NCBI RefSeq assembly: GCF_030268965.1
Contig: NZ_BSSE01000036.1
Coordinates: forward strand, 1 to 61,366
Source: Microtetraspora sp. NBRC 16547
GTDB lineage: Bacteria > Actinomycetota > Actinomycetes > Streptosporangiales > Streptosporangiaceae
DNA length: 61,366 nt
Direction: 5' to 3'
A program made the translations under genes and the position numbers. Under the pieces are notes generated by a model, which saw only the letters and a program-made list of their open reading frames with translations, was not told the origin of the DNA and did not search any database. Positions 7,580-16,495 of this stretch are shown here, piece by piece. Each line of letters begins with the position of its first letter. Within the stretch, counting starts at the first letter, position 1.

Positions 7580-8328
7580 CCATCAGCGGCATGGCGTACT
7601 ACACGATCATCTCCGAGCTGCTCGATCGGGTGGCGCGCGGCCAGGCCGCCGAGGTGGCCGCGGCGGCCGACCTGATCAGCGAGGCGGTCCGGGGCGGTGG
7701 CGTGCTGCACGCGTTCGGCTCCGGCCATTCCGAGGCCCTCGCCATGGAGCTGGCCGGTCGCGCGGGCGGGCTGGTGCCGAGCAACCGGCTCGCCCTGAGG
7801 GACATCGTGCTGTTCGGCGGCGAGCCGGCGTCCGTACTGAGTGATCCCGGCCTGGAGCATGACGCCTCGGTCGCGCGGCGGCTTTACGAGCTGGCCCCGG
7901 TCAAGCAGGGGGACGTGTTCGTGATCGCGTCCCACTCCGGAGTGAACGGGGTGGTCGTCGAGCTCGCGTCGCTGGTCAAGGAGCGCGGGCACGGCCTGAT
8001 CGCCGTCACCTCGCTGGAGCACACGCGGGGGGTGCCCGCCCGGCACCCGTCGGGCCGGCGGCTCAGCGAGATCGCCGACGTCGTGCTCGACAACGGCGGA
8101 CCGTACGGCGACGCGGTGTTGCCGCTCCCGGCCGGGGGAAGCGCCTGCGCGGTGTCCTCGGTCACGGGCGCCGTGCTCGCCCAGATGATCATCGCCGAGG
8201 TGACCAGGCGCCTGCTCGACGCCGGTGAGGAACCGCCGATCTACCTGTCCGCCAACGTCCCCGGCGGGGGCGAGCACAACAGCCAACTGGAGGCGCGCTA
8301 CGTCGGCCGAATCCGCCGAGGCGCCTGA
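7576..8328 (+). CDS. SIS domain sugar-phosphate isomerase-like protein
   Basis: A 250-residue single-SIS protein of the UPF0309 type. The sugar-phosphate loop is 'VLHAFGSGHSEALAMELAGR' (around residue 43), and a second SIS signature is 'DVFVIASHSGVNGVVVELAS' (around 115). These proteins occur in amino-sugar operons and are thought to isomerise or bind phosphosugars; no deaminase motif of NagB is present. Translation is coupled to the RpiR gene by the ATGA overlap, with GAGGAG immediately upstream. In this locus it probably acts on the kinase product, but the reaction is not established. Confidence 0.8.
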   Translation: MTISGMAYYTIISELLDRVARGQAAEVAAAADLISEAVRGGGVLHAFGSGHSEALAMELAGRAGGLVPSNRLALRDIVLFGGEPASVLSDPGLEHDASVARRLYELAPVKQGDVFVIASHSGVNGVVVELASLVKERGHGLIAVTSLEHTRGVPARHPSGRRLSEIADVVLDNGGPYGDAVLPLPAGGSACAVSSVTGAVLAQMIIAEVTRRLLDAGEEPPIYLSANVPGGGEHNSQLEARYVGRIRRGA

Positions 8329-8346
8329 CCCGGAGGTGAACCCCCC

Positions 8347-9789
8347 ATGACGAATCCCCCCTCCTTACAGACCCGCCGCGAACTGTTTCGGCGCGCCGCC
8401 GTGGCCGCCCTGCTGGCGGGGCCGGCGGGCGGACTGCTGTCCGCCTGCGCCATCGGCTCCGGCTCCGATCCCGGTCCCGGTTCCCAGGGCACGGACGCGA
8501 CCCTGCGGGCCGCCGCCGGAGCCGGCAACCCGCTCGGCGTCCCCCCGGACAAGCCGCTCGAAATCGTTATCTTCAAGGGCGGCTACAGCGACGAGTACGC
8601 CAAGTTCGACGAGGAGCTGTACCGCAAGCGGTTCCCCGAGGCCCGGATAACGCATCGTGGCATCCAGCAGGTGGGGCAGGTCATGCAGCCGCGCTTCGTC
8701 GCCGGGGACCCGCCGGACATCATCGACAACACGGGCGCGGGCCGGCTCGAGATCTCGGTGCTGAGCGCGGACAGGCAGTTGCGGGACCTCCGCGAGCTGC
8801 TCGACGCCCCGTCCATCGACGATCCGGCCACGAAAATCCGGGACATCCTGCTGCCGGGCGTGGTGGAGGACGGCACGATGGACGGCGTCTTCTGCGTGCT
8901 GAACTACGTCTACACCGTCTACGGCATCTGGTACTCCAAGCCTTTCTTCGAGAAGAACGGCTGGGAGTACCCGCAGACCTGGGACGCGATGCTCGCGCTC
9001 TGCGCCGAGATCAAGAAATCCGGCCTCGCGCCATGGACGTACCAGGGCAAGTACCCCGAGTACATGAACGACCCCCTCTTCATGCTCGCGGCCAAGGCGG
9101 GGGGCATGGAGCTGATCAAGGCGATCGACAACCTGGAGCCGAACGCCTGGCAGTCGGACGCGATGAAGGGCGCCGTCGAGGCGATCTACGAACTCGCCGC
9201 GCGCGGCTACTTCCTGAAGGGCTCAGAGGGGCTGTCCCACACCGAGGCGCAGACCGCCTGGGTGCAGGGCAAGGCGGCCTTCATCCCGTGCGGCTCCTGG
9301 CTGGAAAGCGAGCAGAAGTCCGTCACCCCGGCCGGGTTCGACATGGTGGTCGGCGCCACGCCGCGGCTGTCCTCCTCCGACAAGATGCCCGTCACCGCCA
9401 CCCAGGGCGGCTCCGGTGAGTCGTTCATCGTGCCCGCCATGGCGAAGAATCCGTACGGCGCGATGGAGTTCCTGCGCATCATGCTGTCGAAGGAGGCCGC
9501 TCGCAGGTTCGCCGAGCTGGCCAGCGCCCTCCCGACCGTGGCCGGGGCGACCGAGGGACTCACCCTGTCCAGCGGGCTGTCGTCGGTGCGCGACATGGTG
9601 GCCGCGGCCGGCGACGACGTGTTCATCTACAAGTTTGGCGGCTGGTATCCCACGATCGGCAAGGCCGCGTCCACCGCGACCGGGGAGCTGCTGACCAGGC
9701 GGATCACCCCCGCGGACTGGATCAAGCGCCTGCAGAAGGCGGCCGACGACGTCGCCAGGGACTCGTCGATCCCCAAGTACGAGCGCTGA
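8347..9789 (+). CDS. ngcE: N-acetylglucosamine/chitobiose ABC transporter, binding protein
   Basis: A 480-residue extracellular solute-binding lipoprotein matching the NgcE type. It starts with a twin-arginine-like signal (TRRELFRRAAVAALLAG) ending in a lipobox LSAC at about residue 36, so it should be anchored by the cysteine. The mature chain has the family 1 binding-protein pattern: EIVIFKGGYSDEYAKFDEEL, 'GDPPDIIDNTG', 'YGIWYSKPFFEKNGW', 'AAFIPCGSWLESE' and 'KFGGWYPTIGK'. GGAGGTGA sits well before the ATG. In Streptomyces NgcE binds GlcNAc and N,N'-diacetylchitobiose; that specificity is carried over by similarity and gene order. Confidence 0.9.
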   Translation: MTNPPSLQTRRELFRRAAVAALLAGPAGGLLSACAIGSGSDPGPGSQGTDATLRAAAGAGNPLGVPPDKPLEIVIFKGGYSDEYAKFDEELYRKRFPEARITHRGIQQVGQVMQPRFVAGDPPDIIDNTGAGRLEISVLSADRQLRDLRELLDAPSIDDPATKIRDILLPGVVEDGTMDGVFCVLNYVYTVYGIWYSKPFFEKNGWEYPQTWDAMLALCAEIKKSGLAPWTYQGKYPEYMNDPLFMLAAKAGGMELIKAIDNLEPNAWQSDAMKGAVEAIYELAARGYFLKGSEGLSHTEAQTAWVQGKAAFIPCGSWLESEQKSVTPAGFDMVVGATPRLSSSDKMPVTATQGGSGESFIVPAMAKNPYGAMEFLRIMLSKEAARRFAELASALPTVAGATEGLTLSSGLSSVRDMVAAAGDDVFIYKFGGWYPTIGKAASTATGELLTRRITPADWIKRLQKAADDVARDSSIPKYER

Positions 9790-9801
9790 CGGGAGGAGGC
9801 C

Positions 9802-10716
9802 ATGCGGCACGGCAAGCACCGCTTCCTCCTGAGCTTCCTGACGATCCCCCTGATTCTGTACGCGGTGTTCGTGATCTCCCCGTACGTGCAGGCCTTCTAC
9901 CTGGCACTGACGGACTGGCGGGGGGTGTCCTCCCGGCAGCGGTTCATCGGGCTGGGCAACTTCACGAGGCTGCTCCACGATCCGGTGTTCTGGGCGGGGC
10001 TGCGCAACAACGGCGTGATGCTCCTCGTCGTGCCGCTCGCCACCATCCTGTTCGCGCTCTTCTTCGCCTCGATGCTCAACCTGGGCGGGCGGCGCGGACG
10101 CGCCGGTGTGCGGGGAGCGCGGGGAACGTCGCTCTACCGATTCGTCTACTTCTTCCCGCAGGTCCTGTCGGTGGCGATCATCGCGGTGCTGTGGCAGTTC
10201 GTCTACACCCCGAACGCCGGGCTCCTCAACAGCGTCCTCGACGCGGTGGGCCTGTCCGCCCTCCGGAACTCGTGGCTGGCCGAACCGAGCCTGGCCCTGT
10301 GGTGCGTGATGGCCGTGATCGTGTGGAGCGCCGTCGGATTCTACGTGGTGCTCTTCTCCGCCGCGATGCAGTCGATCCCACGCGAGATCTTCGAGGCGGC
10401 GATGCTGGACGGCGCCGGTCGGCGAGCCACCTTCCGGCGGATCACGCTGCCCCTGGTATGGGACAACGTGCAGGTCGCCTTCATCTATCTCGGCATCGCC
10501 GCGATGGACGGTTTCGCGATCGTCCAGATCATGACCGTCGGCCCGGGTGGCCCGGACGACGCCACCGAGGTGATCGGCCTCGGCCTGTGGCGCAACGCCT
10601 TCACCTACGGCAAGTTCGGCTACGCCTCCGCCATGGGCGTCGCGCTGTTCTTCCTCACTCTCACGCTGGCGGCGCTGACGCTCCGGGTCTCCCGGCGCGA
10701 CCGCGTCGAGTTCTGA
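9802..10716 (+). CDS. ngcF: ABC transporter permease, NgcF type
   Basis: A 304-residue inner-membrane permease of the MalF class with six predicted membrane segments: a first one at LLSFLTIPLILYAVFV, then a periplasmic stretch containing GLGNFTRLLHDPVFW. The EAA loop that contacts the ATPase is 'FEAAMLDGAGRRATFRRITL' (around residue 200). It follows ngcE by 12 bases and precedes ngcG by 12. No ATPase is encoded in the operon; in actinomycetes such importers commonly use a shared MsiK ATPase encoded elsewhere, so one is presumably supplied in trans. Confidence 0.9.
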   Translation: MRHGKHRFLLSFLTIPLILYAVFVISPYVQAFYLALTDWRGVSSRQRFIGLGNFTRLLHDPVFWAGLRNNGVMLLVVPLATILFALFFASMLNLGGRRGRAGVRGARGTSLYRFVYFFPQVLSVAIIAVLWQFVYTPNAGLLNSVLDAVGLSALRNSWLAEPSLALWCVMAVIVWSAVGFYVVLFSAAMQSIPREIFEAAMLDGAGRRATFRRITLPLVWDNVQVAFIYLGIAAMDGFAIVQIMTVGPGGPDDATEVIGLGLWRNAFTYGKFGYASAMGVALFFLTLTLAALTLRVSRRDRVEF

Positions 10717-10728
10717 AAGGGCGCGTCC

Positions 10729-11640
10729 ATGGCGACAGTCATGCCCAAGCCCGCCATTCCGGGTGCCGGACACGCGGGCGGGGCGGTTCCCGCCGGTCGG
10801 CCCGCGCGCCGGCTCTGGCTGCGGCCGTTCGACATGTTCTGCCATGCCTTCCTGCTGGTGTGGGCGGTGCTGGTCGTCTTCCCGCTCCTCTGGGCGGTGC
10901 TGAGCTCGGTCAAGACCGATGGGGAGATCTTCACCGATCCGTGGGGCCTGCCGGTCACCGTCCGGTTCGACAACTGGGCGCGTGCCTGGACCGAGGCGTC
11001 CATCGGGCGATATTTCATGAACAGCCTCATCGTCGTCGGTGGCGCGCTGGCGCTCACCATGCTGCTCGGCTCGATGACCGCGTACTGCCTGGCCAGATAT
11101 GAGTTCCGGGGCAACCGGCTGATCTACTACCTGTTCGTCGGCGGCATGACCTTCCCGGTTTTCCTCGCCCTGGTGCCGTTGTTCTTCGTGGTCGAGCAGC
11201 TCGGCATGCTGGGCACGTACCACGGGCTGATCGTCGTCTACACGGCGTACGCGCTGCCGTTCACCGTGTTCTTCCTCACCGGCTTCTTCCGGACGCTGCC
11301 CGGCGAGGTGGCGGAGGCGGCCTTCGTGGACGGATGCTCGCACGCGGGAGTGTTCTTCCGGGTCATGCTGCCGATGGCCCGCCCGGGCCTGATCAGCGTG
11401 GGCATCTTCAACTTCCTCGGCCTGTGGAACCAGTACCTGCTTCCGCTGGTGCTCAATCCGGACGAGGACCACTACGTGCTGGCCCAGGGGCTCGCGGCGC
11501 TCGCCGTGAGCCAGGGCTACCGGAGCGACTGGAGCGGACTGTTCGCCGGCCTCGTCATCGGCATGCTGCCGGTCCTCATCGTGTACGCGGTGTTCCAGCG
11601 CCGCATCCAGGCCGGCATGACGGCCGGCGCGATCCGCTGA
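10729..11640 (+). CDS. ngcG: ABC transporter permease, NgcG type
   Basis: A 303-residue permease of the MalG class. After a basic, alanine/glycine-rich N-terminal tail, the first membrane segment is FLLVWAVLVVFPLLWAVL; the EAA loop is 'VAEAAFVDGCSHAGVFFRVM' (about residue 197) and the typical end 'YAVFQRRIQAGMTAGAIR' closes the protein. It pairs with NgcF to form the channel for GlcNAc or chitobiose uptake. It lies between ngcF and the ADP-ribosylglycohydrolase gene with short gaps, so all are likely on one transcript. Confidence 0.9.
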   Translation: MATVMPKPAIPGAGHAGGAVPAGRPARRLWLRPFDMFCHAFLLVWAVLVVFPLLWAVLSSVKTDGEIFTDPWGLPVTVRFDNWARAWTEASIGRYFMNSLIVVGGALALTMLLGSMTAYCLARYEFRGNRLIYYLFVGGMTFPVFLALVPLFFVVEQLGMLGTYHGLIVVYTAYALPFTVFFLTGFFRTLPGEVAEAAFVDGCSHAGVFFRVMLPMARPGLISVGIFNFLGLWNQYLLPLVLNPDEDHYVLAQGLAALAVSQGYRSDWSGLFAGLVIGMLPVLIVYAVFQRRIQAGMTAGAIR

Positions 11641-11658
11641 CTCGCAACAGGAGGTCTG

Positions 11659-12663
11659 ATGGACGTCGACGTCCTGCGTGACCGCGCGCGCGGCTGCCTG
11701 CTCGGGCTCGCCGTCGGCGACGCGTTCGGCCGGCCCGTGGAGACCATGGAACCCGCCGAGATCCGCGGCCGGTACGGCCGGCTGACCGAGCTGCTCCCCG
11801 ACGACGACGGGCGGGTGACCGGCACCGACGACACCGAGTACGCCGTGTTCGTGACGCTCCTGCTGGCCGAACACGGCCGGGAGCTGACCGCCGAGCATGT
11901 CGCCCGGGCATGGCTGGCCGGGCCGTGCCGGCACCCCGACTCGCTGGGCGCGGCCGGGTTCAGCGAGCTCGCCGCCGTGCTGGCACTGCGCCGCGGACTG
12001 CGGCCGCCGCACACAGGACGCCACCGCCACTCCTGGAGCGACGGCCTGGCCATGCGTTCCGCGCCGTACGGCGTGTACGCGGCGGGGCGGCCGGGCGAGG
12101 CGGCCCGGCTCGCGGAGGTGGACGGCACCGTGACGCACGACGGCGAGGGCGTCTACGGAGGGCGCGCGGTCGCCGCGGCCGTCGCGGTCGCGATGACCGG
12201 AGCGCCCCCGGGCGAGGTCTGCCAAGCCGCCCTCGCCGCCGTGCCCGGTGATAGTTGGACGGCGCGGACGCTGCGCGACGCGCGGGCGGTGGTGGACGCC
12301 GGAACCCGCGGCGACGACCTGACGGCGGCGCTGCACGAAGCGGTGGTCCCTGAGTACTACCCGTTCTCCGACCTGGCACCCGAGGCGGTGGCGCTCGCCA
12401 TGGCGGCCTACCTCGCCGCAGGGGGAGAGGCGGAGGACTCCGTGGTGACCGCGGCCAACTTCGGCAGGGACGCCGACACCACCGCCGCGATCGCCGGGGG
12501 CCTGGCGGCGGCCGGGCGAGGCGCGGCCTCCGTGCCGGCGCGGTGGGCCGCGCAGATCGGGCCGCTGTCCGGAGCGTGCGTCGACGACGTCGCGGGCCGG
12601 CGTCCCGCCGACGCCGGGGACCTCCTGGCCGACGCCGCCGTACGGGACGGAATGTGGGCATGA
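11659..12663 (+). CDS. ADP-ribosylglycohydrolase family protein
   Basis: A 334-residue member of the ARH/DraG fold. Metal-binding motifs are intact: 'RGCLLGLAVGDAFGRPVE' at residues 11-28, TDDTE at 56-60, and 'GRDADTTAAIAGG' with D271, D273 and T274. These residues bind the two magnesium ions in known ADP-ribose hydrolases. The gene follows ngcG by 18 bases with AGGAGG before its ATG. Family members remove ADP-ribose from proteins, but several groups found in sugar-import operons have no proven substrate; its job here could be hydrolysis of an imported N- or O-glycoside. It overlaps the next gene by four bases (ATGA). Confidence 0.85.
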   Translation: MDVDVLRDRARGCLLGLAVGDAFGRPVETMEPAEIRGRYGRLTELLPDDDGRVTGTDDTEYAVFVTLLLAEHGRELTAEHVARAWLAGPCRHPDSLGAAGFSELAAVLALRRGLRPPHTGRHRHSWSDGLAMRSAPYGVYAAGRPGEAARLAEVDGTVTHDGEGVYGGRAVAAAVAVAMTGAPPGEVCQAALAAVPGDSWTARTLRDARAVVDAGTRGDDLTAALHEAVVPEYYPFSDLAPEAVALAMAAYLAAGGEAEDSVVTAANFGRDADTTAAIAGGLAAAGRGAASVPARWAAQIGPLSGACVDDVAGRRPADAGDLLADAAVRDGMWA

Positions 12664-13787
12664 GCCGGCGAAGCAGCGTAACCGGGCGGTACGGCGCGGA
12701 GGAAGTGAACGGCGTGGACGAGCAGGTACGGGACCGGGCACGGGGCGCGATGGTCGGCCTCGCGGCCGGGGACGCGGCAGGATGGCCGGCCGCCTGGCAC
12801 CGCTCGCACCGGCTGGTCGGATGGACGCGCAAGGTGCGGCAGATGCTGGACCGGTTCGCCGACGACCGCGTGTTGACGTCCCTGCCGGTGCCGTTCGCTC
12901 TCAACCAGCCGGTCGGGCCGCTCATGCTCGGGCCGGGCGATGACGCGGAATGGGCGGCGTTCACGGCGCTGGCGCTTCTCGGTGCGTCGCCCGGGGCCGG
13001 CGCCCGAGCCGCGGCCATGGAGGCGGCCGTGGAGGCGGCCTGGACGCGGCTGGCCGGCGACGATGCGCGGGCGTCGCGGACGTGGGCCCGGATCTCGGTG
13101 CGCACCGCGCTCGGCAACCTGCGCCGCGGGCTGCGGCCGCCCGTCACGGGGCACCACAACCCCCACCACTTCGATGACGCGGCGGCGGTGCGCGCTGTCG
13201 CCGTCGGCGTGGCCTGCGCCGGGGACCCGGCCGGCGCGGCGGACCTGGCGGAGACCGACGCCGCGGTGACCCAGTCGGGCGACGGAGTACACGCCGCCCG
13301 GGCCATGGGCGCCGCCGTGGCGGCGGCGTGCGGGGGTGCGAGCGTCGACGTCGTGGTGGAGACGGCGCTCGGCCAGCTTCCGGAGGACAGCGCCGTCGGC
13401 AGGAACGTCCGGGCCGCGCTGGATCTGGTTCCGGCGGCCGACGGCGCGTTCTGGCTGGTCCCGCTGCTCGACCACGAGGTGCTCGACCATGTCTACAGCT
13501 ACGGTGTGGCGGCCGCCGACACCCTGGCGGTCGCCCTGGCCATGACCGCCGCCGCACGCGGCCGGCCGGGCGAGGCGATCCCCGCCGCCGCCTGCCTGGC
13601 GCGCACCGCGGACTCCGCGCCCGCGCTGGCCGGAGCGCTCTGCGGGGCGCTCGGCGGCCTCGCGTCCCTGCCCCCGCCGTGGGTCGCGGCCTCCCGGAGG
13701 CTCATCGGGTGCTGCCTGCCGGAGCTCGCCGGTGTCGATCTCGTCGACCTGGCCGACCGGCTGTGCGGAGGCGTCCCGGCCCACTGA
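12660..13787 (+). CDS. ADP-ribosylglycohydrolase-fold protein with altered active site
   Basis: A 375-residue paralogue-like protein of the same fold as its upstream neighbour (RDRARGAMVGLAAGDAAGWP at 24-43; 'RRGLRPPVTGHHN' shared with 'RRGLRPPHTGRHR'). The metal motifs are changed: the TDDTE position reads GDDAE (93-97) and the second D-x-D-T reads T-A-D-S (316-319), so the first threonine and one aspartate of the metal site are lost. It may be a non-catalytic partner of the first protein or have a different reaction. It starts inside the stop of the upstream gene, so equal expression is expected. Confidence 0.8.
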   Translation: MSRRSSVTGRYGAEEVNGVDEQVRDRARGAMVGLAAGDAAGWPAAWHRSHRLVGWTRKVRQMLDRFADDRVLTSLPVPFALNQPVGPLMLGPGDDAEWAAFTALALLGASPGAGARAAAMEAAVEAAWTRLAGDDARASRTWARISVRTALGNLRRGLRPPVTGHHNPHHFDDAAAVRAVAVGVACAGDPAGAADLAETDAAVTQSGDGVHAARAMGAAVAAACGGASVDVVVETALGQLPEDSAVGRNVRAALDLVPAADGAFWLVPLLDHEVLDHVYSYGVAAADTLAVALAMTAAARGRPGEAIPAAACLARTADSAPALAGALCGALGGLASLPPPWVAASRRLIGCCLPELAGVDLVDLADRLCGGVPAH

Positions 13788-13853
13788 CCACGATCGTCCG
13801 TCCTTCTCTCTCTGTCCTCCCTCTGTCCCCCCAGCACGAAGGAGTGTGCCGCC

Positions 13854-16124
13854 ATGCCCAGAACACGGACCATCGGACGCGTACGGAAACGGATCGGGGT
13901 GCTCCTCTCGGTCCTCGTCGCGGCGGCGGCGGCCGGCCTCGCCACGCCGCGTCCGCCCGACGCCCACGCCGCCGCGGCGGAGACCGTGATCACGATCGAC
14001 TCCCACCGGACCGGCGACCGGCTGCCGGTCGGCACCGTCCGATTCTCCGGCACCTACACCGAGGCGTACGACCTGCGCATCGTGCTCAATGGAGAGAAGA
14101 TGGAGCGGGTCCGCCTCACCGACCCCGACGGGGACGGCAGCGGCACCTGGAACTACGATCTCGACACCCGCGCCCACGACGGCGATTTCGAGATCGTCGT
14201 GCTCGGCACGTCTCCCATCACCCGGTACGGAGTCTGGTCACCGTACGTGCTGACGCACATCGACAACCCGGCCGCCGCGAAGCCGTCCGTCAAGGTGGTC
14301 GCCCCGGCGGAGGGCGGCCGCGTGCGCGGTGTCACCGCGATCGAGGTCGAGGCCACCGGCCGCAACCGCGTGGCCACCGTGGCCGTGCGGGTCAACGGAG
14401 GGCGCTGGCAGCCGGCCGCGCGCTCCGGCGGGACGTACACCCTCCGCTGGGATCCCCGCCGGCTCGGCGACACGATGGCGAGCATCGAGGCCCGCGCCAC
14501 GGACGTGCGCGGAAACGTCGGGCACAGCACCACCACGTATGTGGCGGTCGGGGACGGCCGGCCCGCGCCGGTGGTCCCGCACGACCAGGACCGCGCCATG
14601 TGGCTGTGGGAGGAGTCCTCGTACAACCTCGTCCACAACCGCGGCTCCCGCCGGGCGCTGGAGGCCCTGACCAAGGACACCGCGACCTACGGCTCCCGAC
14701 CGATCAGGACCGTCTACTTCGGCGTGGACCGGTACTGGGACGAGGACATGCTGGAGGACCTGCGGCCGAAGGTGCGCGAGCTGGTCGCCTGGGCGCACGC
14801 CGAGGGGTACAAGGTGCACGCGCTCATCGCGGGCGGTACACGGCCGCCCTTCCTCGGCGGGCTGTGGCGGTACCGCGACCATGCCGTCCACGAGATGGAG
14901 AAGGTGCTGAACTACAACCTCTCCTCCGCCGCCGACGAGCGCTTCGACGGTGTCAACGTCGACATCGAGCCGTACATCATCGGTCCCATGTACAGCGAGA
15001 GGTCGCCGTTCATCCAGTTGCAGTGGCTGGACACGCTGCAGACGCTGATCGACCGGCGCGACGCGTCGGGCACCGGGATCATGTTCGGCCCCGCGATGCC
15101 GGTCTGGCTGGACGGCGAGACCGTGACCTGGCACGGCGCGACCAAGACGATGGCCCAGCACTTCCAGGACATCTCCGACTACGTGTCGCTCATGGACTAC
15201 CGCGATACCGCCGAGGCCATCATCCGCGACGCGGCCGACGAGATCGCGTACGCGAAGCAGATCGGCAAGCCCGGCTCAGTGATCATCGGTGTCGAGACCA
15301 TCGACCTGGTCGCGGTCGGCGGAGACCCGGAATGGGTCACCTTCGCCGAGGAGGGCCGCCGGGGGCTCGAGACCGAGGTGGCGCGCGTCTACGCCGCGTA
15401 CGCCGACAACCCGGCGTTCGGCGGGATCGCGATGCACCACTACGACTCGATCCTCGACACTCCCTCGGAGTGGGGGCCGAGCGCGATCTTCCCGCCCATG
15501 CCCGGCGACACCACCCCGCCCACCGCGGTCAGCGCGCCGCCCCGCGCCTCGACCGTGGACTTCCAGACCGTGGACGTGCGCTACGGCCGCGCCCACGACG
15601 ACACCGAGATCCACCACTACAACGTGTATCGATCCACGTCGCGGGGGTTCCGGCCCGGGCCGGAGACGCTCGCCGGCAGCACGCACGGGCTGGAGTTCAC
15701 CGACACCGGTCTGCTGCCCGGGACCACCTATCACTACCGGGTGACGGCGGTGGACATGAAGGGCAACGAGGGCCCGGCGTCAGCGGTCACCTCGGCCACG
15801 ACGGAGCCGTCGTCGCTGCGCCCCGTCGTCGTGGACGAGCTCGCCCTGACCCGCGACGCGGACGGCGTCGCTCACGTGTCGCTGCGCATGGTCGACATGG
15901 CCGACGGGACCGGGGTCCAAGCGGCGGTCGGCGGCCGCTTCACCAAGACCGCGGGGCAGTACGTCGACATGCGGGCGGACGCCGGCGGGCGGGCCTCCGC
16001 GGACTCCACCGCGCTCGGCACGCCGACCGGTGCGGTGGGATTCCAGATCCACCGTGTTGTCGCGCCCGGCCATTACTGGGCGTCGGCCTACGACCGGGCC
16101 CACGCCGCCGACGTCGGCTGGTGA
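13854..16124 (+). CDS. Secreted multidomain TIM-barrel glycosidase-like protein
   Basis: A 756-residue exported protein. A basic N-terminus and hydrophobic VLLSVLVAAAAAG form the signal, cut near AHA-AA at about residue 41. Two Ig-like beta domains follow (about 45-135 and 143-230), then a TIM-barrel-like region (about 245-545) with 'RFDGVNVDIEPY', recalling the DGxxxDxE catalytic strand of GH18, and 'FGGIAMHHYDS' late in the barrel. A fibronectin type III domain (about 555-640, TTYHYRVTAVD) and a final beta region complete it. GAAGGAG precedes the ATG. Context suggests extracellular glycan cleavage that feeds the NgcEFG importer; the enzymatic call is inference. Confidence 0.7.
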   Translation: MPRTRTIGRVRKRIGVLLSVLVAAAAAGLATPRPPDAHAAAAETVITIDSHRTGDRLPVGTVRFSGTYTEAYDLRIVLNGEKMERVRLTDPDGDGSGTWNYDLDTRAHDGDFEIVVLGTSPITRYGVWSPYVLTHIDNPAAAKPSVKVVAPAEGGRVRGVTAIEVEATGRNRVATVAVRVNGGRWQPAARSGGTYTLRWDPRRLGDTMASIEARATDVRGNVGHSTTTYVAVGDGRPAPVVPHDQDRAMWLWEESSYNLVHNRGSRRALEALTKDTATYGSRPIRTVYFGVDRYWDEDMLEDLRPKVRELVAWAHAEGYKVHALIAGGTRPPFLGGLWRYRDHAVHEMEKVLNYNLSSAADERFDGVNVDIEPYIIGPMYSERSPFIQLQWLDTLQTLIDRRDASGTGIMFGPAMPVWLDGETVTWHGATKTMAQHFQDISDYVSLMDYRDTAEAIIRDAADEIAYAKQIGKPGSVIIGVETIDLVAVGGDPEWVTFAEEGRRGLETEVARVYAAYADNPAFGGIAMHHYDSILDTPSEWGPSAIFPPMPGDTTPPTAVSAPPRASTVDFQTVDVRYGRAHDDTEIHHYNVYRSTSRGFRPGPETLAGSTHGLEFTDTGLLPGTTYHYRVTAVDMKGNEGPASAVTSATTEPSSLRPVVVDELALTRDADGVAHVSLRMVDMADGTGVQAAVGGRFTKTAGQYVDMRADAGGRASADSTALGTPTGAVGFQIHRVVAPGHYWASAYDRAHAADVGW

Positions 16125-16208
16125 CACCGACCGGATTCTCCGCCCCGTCCCGGGACCGCCTGATCACCTGACCCGGTGAAGGTGAACGTGAACGGGCCCC
16201 ACCTGTAC

Positions 16209-16242
16209 GGACCGCCCCGGGCCCTCGCGCCCGGGGCGGTCC
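16209..16242 (+). terminator. Strong hairpin terminator after the amino-sugar island
   Basis: A perfect 13-bp GC-rich stem, GGACCGCCCCGGG (16209-16221) pairing with CCCGGGGCGGTCC (16230-16242), with an 8-base loop and no U tract. It lies 85 bases after the glycosidase-like gene. The remaining bases to 16495 hold no supported gene. Confidence 0.7.
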
Positions 16243-16495
16243 CGGGCCGTTATCGCGGGACCGGCCCCCGCCACCGCCCGGTGCCGCCCGAAGATCGAGG
16301 GCGTCACGCCGCCCGATGCGGACGACACGTCGGCCGCTCACGTTGATTTCAGGTTCGGCGATCTACGCTCCTCACGGCGGTCCGTGCGAGGGGCCGGACC
16401 CGCCCAGCGTCGCTGGTCATCTCCAGGGCGCGCATGCGGCACTCAGCGGTTCATCCGTGATGTCCGCGTGCGCACCTGGGAACGGGGGAGGGAAA

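Noticed and set aside
9223-12741. A 1172-codon open frame on the minus strand
   Set aside because: It runs antisense through ngcE, ngcF, ngcG and the first ARH gene, has no family resemblance, and arises from GC-rich third positions on the other strand.
12660-13787. Calling the second ARH-fold gene a pseudogene
   Set aside because: The frame is intact, full length and translationally coupled; only active-site residues differ, which points to altered function.
13328-16171. A 947-codon plus-strand frame overlapping the secreted glycosidase-like gene
   Set aside because: Its product is an arginine-rich shadow in another frame; the 756-residue frame has a signal peptide and recognisable domains.
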